The position numbers and the translations under genes were made by a program. From Gyrodactylus bullatarudis (lineage: Eukaryota; Platyhelminthes; Monogenea; Gyrodactylidea; Gyrodactylidae), in contig SSNU01000295.1 in assembly GCA_012064415.1 (NCBI GenBank), positions 1 to 64,000 on the forward strand: DNA of 64,000 bases, given 5' to 3'. The notes beneath the pieces were generated by a model. That model did not search any database and was not told where the DNA came from. It saw nothing but the letters and a program-made list of their open reading frames with translations. The stretch's first letter is position 1. Each line of letters opens with the position of its first letter. Below are positions 54,791 through 64,000 of this stretch, one piece after another.

Positions 54791-57623
54791 ATCATGTGTT
54801 TAATTGATTGTACGATGATCAAATTTATCTATCTTTGAAACGCCCGGCTTAATTAAGATTTCTAAAAACTGGATAATTCACACTCGTGAGTGATTCAAGT
54901 TTTGAAAAACATCATCTTTTTAATCAGATTAGGATATTCAAAACTTTATTTTATCTAATTTCAAATCAAACATGCGATTAAAATTGAACTTCACAACATG
55001 CAAGTTAGCATGATTGAGATGGTAAATAAATATCTGAATATTTACAAAGTATTCGATTTCATAAAGGAAATCATCTATCTGTTATTATTACAAGGAAGAA
55101 TCTGAAAGCTATTTTTTATATTTCGCGATACTGAATGACAAAAGCTATTGGAACCATGGGAGATTTGATGAGCTACATTGGGAAAAGTGCAACTGACTTT
55201 TGAGGTAAAACAAAAAAATCCTTTCTTTTTTTAACATATACAACTTTATCGGAGTTTCTCAAAATAGGGTGGCCATTGAGTATCGGTTCCGACTGCATCT
55301 TATCTTTAAAAAGAATTTGAAACAATTTTCAAATATTAATTCTATTTTTGTCTACCTAAACTGTTTTTGATGGAAAAAATCTAAAATTTGATGTAAAATT
55401 TTTTTCAAAATTAATCTATTAAGTCCAAATTATATAAAAATATATTTATATAATACCCAAATTATATTTGAAATGTGTCAAAATTTATCAGTGATAAGTT
55501 ATCAGTGATGACAGGTCAAACAAGTATTTTTAGATTCAAATTATCGTTTGTTTTGCTTGGTACATGAAGGTTGCTTAATTCGAAGCTAATGGGAAAGTTG
55601 GAAAGAAAATTTCAAGAATTTAAGATTTATTTAATCGAGTGTATTTCATTAAAAGTATTAATTGAGAATAAATTGTGAAGTAAGATTAATGAGAGTGGAA
55701 ACTGTGAACTGTGAAGAGGGAAGTTTACATTAGTTCTCATTCTCAGTATAATTTCCCTTCGGTAAGGGATGAGGAGAGACTAAATTTCTCACAATGAGAA
55801 ATGCATCAGATACTTTTAATGGTTTGTACATTACAATAAGATAAGGAGAATATACATTCTAATAGTCAGTTGGAGTATGGGAATTATGAATTTCCACTAC
55901 AGAAATGCTCATAATTATAATAAATTGTTACAAATTACAATGTTTTATTTTTTTCTCTCTATTCAAAACATATTACTGATCATTGATTATTTTTATAAAA
56001 ATGTTGAATATGCTTCTCAAATTTTATAAGGGACAAAAATTTTAATTTACTTGACCAATAAAAGATGTCACATTTCAATCTAAAGCTAAACCTAGTTAGT
56101 ATGAAGATATTTTTCCATCAAGAAATCGAATTAGATCAAGATCATTTGGAATCTAGATCATGAGACCCACTCCTACGATATGAATAAAAAAATTTCAAAA
56201 ATATCAATTTTTAAGCAGATTATGGCATAATTAAAATCTCGAAGGAACGCCAATTTCGCATTTTTTGAACTCTGAGCTAAAATTTTTGTTGATTTCAAAG
56301 TGAGAGGGGGATCAGAAGTTGATTTTTAGGATCACAATAAGACACAATAAGATGTTTAAATGGAAAATAATTCCGAAAAATACCCAGAGAATACATCTCT
56401 AAAAATGTTTTTATGAAATTTCTAAGGGAGAGATATTTTTGTAAATATAAATAACACACAGTTGGAGTACTTGATTGTCAACTTTAGCGCAAACGAATAC
56501 CTAATCATAAAGATAATTTGGGAATTTGGATAATCCCTAAGATTAGATGCAAAAATTTTAAAAACTCAATGTATCGTCCCTTATAAACAGATAGGAAAAG
56601 TGTATTGAAATTGCTCGAAAAAATACTGATTTTTGAGATCAACATTACACGCGAACATAGAATATGGCCATAGAAGTTTAGAGGAATTTGTCTTTTTCAA
56701 GAAAAAGATGAACTTTGTAACTATGGGCCATGTATTTTTCTTCGTGATTATTAGATAACTCAGATGGTTCAATTTGCCGCAATAATGATGTAATAACGGA
56801 GTAAGAAGTAAATTCTCAACTTCATATTCACCAGCATTGAAGAGAAAAGAAAACTCCTTAACACAGTTCTCTGTTATTAATCACTAGAGTAAATGGAGTA
56901 AATGCTCTTTAATATCAGTTTCTAGCTAGCGATTATTTTTCTATAATGGTTGTACATTACGCTAAATCGGAAGAAGACTACTAAAAGATAAAAGGATAAA
57001 AAATATTTTGGAAAATAAGCGAGAATAGAAAAAATTCCAAGATGTTTCTTGGTCAGAATATAATCACAGGCTTATAATCTCTAGCTTATAAAAACAAGAT
57101 TTATCGAAATAAATTACCATTTTCTCAATCAAATATCACAAGAAAAACTATATTTCAACAGAAGATAAATCTTTCTGATATGAAAAATGTAATATCTCGA
57201 TAAAAATTTACTCTTAACGGAAAAGAGGCGATTAGGGGACAAATTTGAAAAAGCATTTTTTTTAAATTCATATTCATCTCATTTTCGACTATAGATTAGA
57301 ATAGATCAAATTCAGGTATAGAGAAAGCCAATCAACTTCTTCAGTAGATATCTCAGTGTATCAGAGTGTTTAAACGACCTGGTCAAGGTATCTGATTGAA
57401 GATTTTATGTTGCTTTAATGAAAAATGCTCACTAAATCTCTATTGGTTCTAGTGTTTATCAATATGGTATTTTTTTAGTTTCCTTAAAATTTCTCAAGAG
57501 TTTAGAATCGAATATTACTTCTGATGGGTTTCGTTCAAATTAAGGTCAGATTGGAGAAATATGAATATCTTAGAGCCAATACCAATCCTTCTGAGTTCTA
57601 AAAACAAAAAAACATGATCGCTA

Positions 57624-57740
57624 GAGATAATTTTTTTCTGTTTTATCTACATTGCATAACTTGAGGACTTTGATGAAGCCCGGATCGAAGCCTGGTGCCT
57701 CTATGATCTTTTGAACTTTATGTGAACTTTGGGTACTCAT
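57624..57740 (-). CDS. Short GC-richer open frame starting with ATG
   Basis: From ATG at 57738-57740 it reads MSTQSSHKVQKIIEAPGFDP then GFIKVLKLCNVDKTE, stopping a few codons on. A GT after LCN could be a donor. Composition is much more protein-like than the flanks. It is not recognised. It could be a first exon or a gene fragment carried by an element. Confidence 0.25.
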
Positions 57741-58440
57741 GATCTCTCCCAACTCAGTTTATTCCTTCATGAAATAATAGTATTTGTAATGAAAATTGTT
57801 TAATAACAAGAAAAATTTGTAAAAAAATGATAAGATTCCCTACTACAGAACTACGATAAGCAAAGTTATTTTGGATTCCCTCCTGACAGTGTAACAAAAT
57901 ATGTTATTCTTTCCTTTAGGAAGAAAAATCAAATTCAATAAAGAATCCAATAAAAGGAGGAAAAGTATCCTAAAGGAAATCATGAATTCATTGATGAAAA
58001 AAAAGTTTTGAAGAATCTCATGTTTTCAACGATTTTCTTTTATAAAATCTATAACTGATTTGTTCTCAAATGTACACCTAGTTTATATGAAGAAGGGCAT
58101 TTATGATTTTAACTATTTAATTTTAAATTTTACAACAAGAAATCGAATATGATCAAGAATTTTGGAATCTAGATCATGAGACCCACTTCAACGATATGAA
58201 TAAAAAAATTTTGAAAAAATTAATTTTTAAGGCATATTTCAAATCTCAAAGGAGTACCAATTTCTTATTTTTTTAAACTTTGAGCCAAAATTTTTGCTGA
58301 TAAAAATTTTTTTATTTCCTCAAAGTGTGAAAGGAACCAAACATTCAGGATTCTCAATAGAAAAATACCAATAAATTTTTGAAAGAACCAACAAATAATA
58401 AAAACGTATGAAGTAAGCAAAAGGATTTCAAAAATTATAC

Positions 58441-59124
58441 AGCTAGTTGAATATAAACCTATTTGACATAAAGATGAGAATTTACTTTTTTTCAGAAAAA
58501 AATTTATTTTTCAAATCCCATAATAAAATAAGCCAACAAGTTGTGGAAAATAAAAAAAATTAGGCCGTTTTATGATTTTCTAAAATACACAAAAGTCCCA
58601 CTTTTTCAACATTTGAGCTTAAATTTTTATCGATTTCGAAGATTTGAAGTAGTTAAATGCAGACATTCGAGGTCAGCATTAAATGAAGAATTCGAATTCA
58701 GCTGCAGAAATTCATTATTGTGGGAAATTGAAAATTTTGATTTTATTGATTCTCATGATTAGGAGTGATCCAAAATTTAAAAGTTGAACAATTTCTTTAA
58801 AACAGTAGATTCCACGGATTCTTCGTTTTATGCTGATCTCGAATGTCTGCATTTAACTACTTTAAATCTTCGAAATCGATATTAATCGATATATAATTTT
58901 GAGCTCAAATGTTGAAAAAGTGGGATTTTTGTGCATTTTTGAAATTCAAAAAAACGGCCTGGTTTTGGTGAGATTGAATTTTTCAGAAATTTCTTTTTAT
59001 TTTCCGCAACCTATTGGCTTATTTTATTATGGAATTCGAAAAATAATATTTTTCCTGACTTTCCGAAGAAAAATATTTTTTTTTTTGTAAAAGAAGTAAT
59101 TTCTCATCTTCATGTCAACTAGCT
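58441..59124. mobile_element. MITE family M1, full-length ~680-bp foldback
   Basis: Starts AGCTAGTTGAATATAAACCT and ends CTTCATGTCAACTAGCT. Inner phrases mirror each other across a centre near 58770: TCCCACTTTTTCAACATTTG with CAAATGTTGAAAAAGTGGGA, and CAGACATTCGAGGTCAGCAT with its inverse. Apparent open frames inside are by-products. Confidence 0.8.
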
Positions 59125-59336
59125 CTATAAAATTTAAGAATAAATATTGAATCGGTGCCAAACTTCCATCTTTTGATTATTAGGCATGAAGGTTATTTTG
59201 ATTAAAACTGCCTCAGGTGAGTAGTCTATGTCTAAGTGTATTCATGAAATTCTAACTTGTACGAAGAATATACTAATTGTTCAAAAAATTGTAATCCCTA
59301 AATTAAGGATTGAATTTGACTTGTATTCATTAAACA

Positions 59337-59410
59337 TATATAAACTGAAGAGCATGCCACGAAATAAAGTGTTACTCTTTTAAGTTTATAAACCTAGCAT
59401 CGCCTTTCCT
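59337..59410 (+). repeat. LTR-like unit, family B, second copy
   Basis: TATATAAA at 59337-59344, CTGAAGAG at 59345-59352, CATGCCACGAAATAAAG, then AACCTAGCATCGCCTTTCCT. Compared with 51662 the TATA-to-CTGA spacing has shrunk to almost nothing, so promoter function here is doubtful. Confidence 0.55.
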
Positions 59411-59630
59411 TATTTCAAGAAATACTTAAAGTAGAAACGACTGTATTATGGAATTTGAGTAAAAAGAGAATCCTTTTAATCCTTTTGAGAGAGAAAATTT
59501 TTTCTTCAGATAGCAATCAAAGAAATTTGGAGTAAATGCTTTTACAAATTCCTTACTAAACATCTACTATATTTTGCTCATTTGCCGAAAGTGTGTATGT
59601 GATTGTGATTAAAGACGACATATTAAAATT

Positions 59631-59660
59631 GATGATGATGATGATGATGATAATAATAAA
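59631..59660. repeat. Microsatellite (GAT/AAT)n
   Basis: GATGATGATGATGATGATGA TAATAATAA, a simple trinucleotide run. Confidence 0.9.
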
Positions 59661-59669
59661 TCCAGTAGC

Positions 59670-61425
59670 TTTGGATAACCCTACCAACATATTTACTAAT
59701 CTATAAATATAGCTGTATCGTTTGTAGGCTTGTATTGATAGGTAGAGAAGAAAATTACAACTCAAAATTCACTCATTTCATTCAACACTCCGTTTAGTTC
59801 AAGTATGAAGTAAGAATGGAGGAATATTTTGTTTTATAAAAAGCAAAATTCATTCATATATTACTATTACTTATGCATATATTATTATATATTACTACTG
59901 TTAAAGAGGTAATCTTTGAAAAAAAAGGAATTGGATCATACAGATTAGAAGGAGTGTATGAGACCGTGATTGTGTGAGAAAACGAGGAAAGAAAAATTGA
60001 AGTGTAATTTCTCTTGATCATCATTGTGAATAGATGGGGAATAGAGAAAGTGGAATATTTGCGACTGTAATCTTTTTGAATTGGAGGAAAAATTATCCCA
60101 AAGCGATTTCTTTAAATGATTTTCCCTCCATTCATTATTGCTTTAGTGGAATTTCTTCCATTTTTATTTGACTGACACATAAAAAGGAGGTTATAAATGT
60201 GAAATGCAAAAAAAGATAAATATTAATTATTACCCATTAGAAAGAAGTATCTGTTGTTAGTAAAGTTTCTTTTTCTATTTGTTAGGCATAGATAAGATTC
60301 TACATTGCTGCAGGATAAAGCAAATTTATATTCATATCAAGAAGCCTTGTCAGTATATTTCAGCTCAAATTTTTAAATATTTAAACATGGAGTTGGCTTA
60401 GATTTTTAACGTTCTCTTTGTCCATAATCTGAATATTATTTGACTCTCTTATGGAATTGACACTTGTTTATCCAAATTCTTAGATCTAGGTGTGAGAATA
60501 CAATCCGCATCTAGTTAGATTTATATGGATATAATGACCACACATTGCTAGTAGGTTAAATGTCTAAAAAATTGCAATTTCTACATTTCTTGCCCATATT
60601 CGAAATTTTAGCCTAATGTTGATATCAATTTTTTATATTTATCCGCTTTAAAATCCTGCAATCAATAGAAATTTTAAGATCAAAATTTGGCGCATTTTCA
60701 AAATTGAAAAATGGGGGAAACACTCAACAGGTTTTTGTGGCTATAATTTAGAGTACGGGAAACAAAGTCGGAAATTCTCCGTTATTGCCCAGGTCTAAAC
60801 AAAATCACATAATCTATTTTATAATTTAAGCTAAACAAATCTGAAAATCAAAGATTTTTCTTAAACTTTGATAAAATAACCAAGATTATTGAAATTTAGT
60901 TTTCATCTAATCATTAGTAAATTGGAAATTGAGTAGAAAACCGACCTTGTTAGAGGGGATCAAAATAATCCTGCATTACACGGAATTCCCATTAGTTGAT
61001 TTGGTCAGAAATTATGGAAATAAATAAAAAAACTGGAAAGCCTGTGAATAACGGTGGGATAAGTTTGAGTCAAATAAAGTTTAAACTTATGGACTATTCT
61101 CGGATATCAATATTTTGAAAAACTTAACATTTTCATTTAATCCAGATATTGGGTGTACAGTGTACAAACTTAAGTGAGGAACTATCAATCAATTGATATA
61201 ATATGACATTATATCGGATCAGAGAGAAGAAATTAATTCAGAGGAAAAGATAGTCTTGTTTAATAGGATCCTTAGAGTAATAAAAGTCGTAGTGATATAC
61301 TTGAGAATAAGTGGTTTCAAGTACTTTATTAACCATCAACATAAATGATTTTTACCCAAGATATATATAAATATATAATGATACGACTAAATAGCAATGA
61401 TTTAAGATAATTTTATTTAAGTTAG
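59670..61425. other. AT-rich stretch, nothing recognised
   Basis: No exon, element end or RNA gene could be supported. Confidence 0.5.
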
Positions 61426-61429
61426 GATC

Positions 61430-62146
61430 TATATGTTGTGCCCAATTTAGGAAGTTGCACAATTCTGGAAGATTTCACTCTCTTCCTATTTTGGTCGACC
61501 AATTTAGGAAGAATTTTTTTGGTATATGCTAATTTGACCTTTGAAATACATCAAAAACATGGCCCACACATTTTCTCTCTGCACCCCCCCCCACTTTCAC
61601 ACGCAAATAAGGAAAACGACCCCCCTTTACATACTAGTTCATTGAGTTGAATGAAAACATGTTTGTAGCATTGGAATTATTTATCATTATGAATTATTTA
61701 TTTTATGAAACTTAAGATTGAGTAAATTCCATTCCTAGTTTTTGATAATTTTGACAACCTTAGAAAATTTGACTTTTGATATGTACCTGATTTTGTATCA
61801 AATTTTTTCGGGATTTTAATCTTTTTGATCATTTCAGAAGAGTTTTCATTTAGAGCCTTGTTCTTCAATGAGATCGTAGAAGTTCTTCCTGTCATCTATT
61901 TTTAATTTTTACATACCAAAATATTCTTTACTCTTATGTATTTGACTCAATAGGAGACTTGTTTTATACATTTGTTCCTTTTAAGGTTTACATGTGTGTA
62001 TGAAAGTATGGAAAGGGGGGGGTAGAGAGAAAGAGAAAGGTCAAACTAGCATATACCAAAAAAATTCTTCCTAAATTGGTCGACCAAAATAGGAAGAGAG
62101 TGAAATCTTCCAGAATTGTGCAACTTCCTAAATTGAGTACAACATA
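61430..62146. mobile_element. Non-autonomous DNA element with ~110-bp terminal inverted repeats (copy 2)
   Basis: The left arm 61430-61542 and right arm 62037-62146 are inverse copies: TATATGTTGTGCCCAATTTA, GGAAGATTTCACTCTCTTCC, TTTTGGTCGACCAATTTAGG, TATGCTA.TTTGACCTTT. The interior includes the minus-strand frame 61698-61895, related to 4882-5100, and C/G homopolymer runs next to each arm. No transposase. It is the more complete of the two copies. Confidence 0.88.
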
Positions 62147-62149
62147 TAT

Positions 62150-64000
62150 ATTATTTCTAACAAAGATGTGATTTTACCAAATCACTATAACTTTTTTTCT
62201 TGAATTTTAAAAACTAAAACACCCTTGGATTCTTACGATTTATTTTTAAGTACAAGTCTATCTAAAATTCACTGCGCCCTCAATAATGGTCTGAAAATTT
62301 TGAACAAAGTTTTCTTTAATTTCTACTCTAAACGATGTCTCGAAAATTACCGGTCGTAGCGATCTGACAGTTGGTTGTAGTAAATTTTGTGCTCTTCATT
62401 TTGGTACATAAATCATTATTTTGGAACAAATTATAAGCGAGTAATGGTATTTTTATATAGGCCACTATATTATCAGGTGGAGAGATATTCGAATTAGATT
62501 TATCAATAATCAAAAGGCGAGCAAACCTTTTGATGGAAAATAATTGAATTCCTCATTTAAACTTTAGATCATTATCTATGAATTTTAGAATGAATTAAAA
62601 AGTCAATAATCAATCATCTTTGACACATGTAAGAAAGTATAAAATTTTCAAACATAATGTAATATGATTTTATTTAGATCATCAGATAAAATTACTACGA
62701 TACAATGTTAAATGTTAAAATCTCAAGTAGGATTTAATATAAAGTCTGAGAGTGAGATTGAAGGATTCCATCTAGATTGAATGTGATTTATCGATTAATT
62801 AAATTTGTTTTTTTTCTAAAATACTAAAATACCTTGTATGAATACTGATGATAATAATCTCAAATTATTTACTTAGTGAATGTTTATTTTCCATTCAATT
62901 GTTCTTTAAGGATAATAGAAGGAAATCTGCATTGATTAATTGATACATTCTCATGTCTAAGAGAAAATCTATAGTAACATTGTGAAGGGAAAAAAAATTT
63001 TTTTTCGGCAAGAGAAAAATGTACATGGTACGGAGCCAGAATAGTCAAACCATAAGCTAACTGATACAGTATGGAGTTGGAAATCTATGACTTTTAAGGG
63101 TCTTTTGAACATTTAATGGCAATAATCGGCTTCCTTGTTTCCTTTCGATCATGAAAGATGCCTTTCGACCACCCTTCCACTTAAAATTCAGCTCAAATTC
63201 GGAAAAATGTCCAAATTTTTCTTGAATATAGTTATTTCTAAATTTTATTTCATATCAAATGGTAAAAATGGATTTTTCAATCTGGACTTGAGAAAATCTC
63301 TAGGAGAATTTTGGTCTAATAATGATAACTAGGGCCTCAAAAGTATGTTTAAAGTAGTACACTATACTTTTTACACAATTCACGTCTATTTTCCATCATT
63401 AGTATCAATTAATTCATCAGAAAACTCTTTTTCTTTTATTTTTAACTTTCCTAGAATCAGGATTGACCATTTTCGTAGAATTTGAAAATGGCATGCATGA
63501 AAGTCCTCTAATATTTCGTACTTAAATCTGATTGATCGAAAGGAGTTATGCATATGTTACAGTGAATCTGGAAACTAAGACTCCCTGATAGTCTTCAGAC
63601 TCCCTACATTTCTAGGGAATTTGGAAACTTCTAGCCCGAACATACATATTTCGTGCTGAACACATATTTCGACAGGTTTTATCAATCCCTAATCCAGGTT
63701 AATTTATTTTAAAACTTTCGAAAGTTTTACAATCGAAAATATCAATTCTATCAAATTACATGAGAACTCGTTTTAAGTGATAAGGGGTATATTTCTCGAA
63801 AAAATTGCAAAAATCTCAGCATTTTCTGTCAAAAAGTAGTTAAATCTACTAATAATAAGAAATAAGAATCTGGAATAATATTAGAAACTATTTACTAATC
63901 GATTATCTAGTCTCTTATTTGAGTTTGTAAAACCCATGAATAATTGATCTGATTTGTTATAGAAGGAAGCATAAAATTTACCCTATATTTGTACGAGATT
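62150..64000. other. AT-rich stretch, nothing recognised
   Basis: No supported gene. If MON2 continues rightward, its next exons are not evident in this interval. Confidence 0.45.

Larger units (their letters stand above)
53530..58430. other. Repeat-rich stretch, no certain exon
   Basis: Contains M3 pieces (56090-56340, 58075-58330), an HTH-protein remnant (54095-54294), an LTR-like unit (54748) and a small GC-richer frame (57624-57740). The N-terminal MON2 exons expected upstream of 52759 were not recognised here. Confidence 0.5.

Noticed and set aside
57685..57715. GCTTCGATCCGGGC as a tRNA T-arm
   Set aside because: Flanking bases do not form the 5-bp stem, and no other tRNA arms are present.

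Overview
The window looks like AT-rich nuclear DNA of an animal, most likely an arthropod. Its genes are split by GT-AG introns, it carries an intact mellifera-like mariner, and it is packed with short inverted-repeat elements. There is no bacterial-style gene organisation, no CRISPR array and no rRNA or tRNA gene that I could support.

The backbone is one large minus-strand gene, the C-terminal half of a MON2 homologue (Golgi/endosome trafficking scaffold). Fifteen exons can be read from 52759 down to a stop at 13587. They join in phase, apart from one exon with no visible GT donor, and follow the order of animal MON2 from its middle to its C-terminus. The N-terminal half must lie to the right, in unrecognised exons of 52.8-64 kb or beyond the window. 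Introns of up to about 7 kb have absorbed most of the mobile DNA: an intact mariner at 35.2-36.4 kb, two LINE fragments, a piggyBac-type MITE, foldback elements and LTR-like pieces.

Left of MON2, on the same strand, lies the 3' end of a second gene: a single-pass membrane protein with a short basic, proline-rich tail carrying a PPLY motif (9136-10230). Other exon-like pieces lie at 12131-12180 and 12901-13116. An 849-base assembly gap inside this locus is flanked by a perfect 118-bp inverted repeat. Left of 9 kb I see mostly repeats and unannotated AT-rich DNA.

The most unusual material is a dispersed set of short open frames (1289-1558, 4008-4259, 14832-15038, 40910-41161). Each ends in a basic cluster followed by a PCNA-binding (PIP-box-like) peptide. 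Two of them sit just upstream of a shared LTR-like block: TATA box, then a hammerhead-like core CTGANGAG..CGAAA, then AATAAA. Related TATA/CTGA/AATAAA blocks recur at 18.9, 51.7 and 59.3 kb, and a separate Penelope-type hammerhead motif lies at 48.4 kb. I read this as an LTR-retroelement-like family with a nuclear, PCNA-directed C-terminal peptide and possibly a ribozyme in R. That reading is inference.
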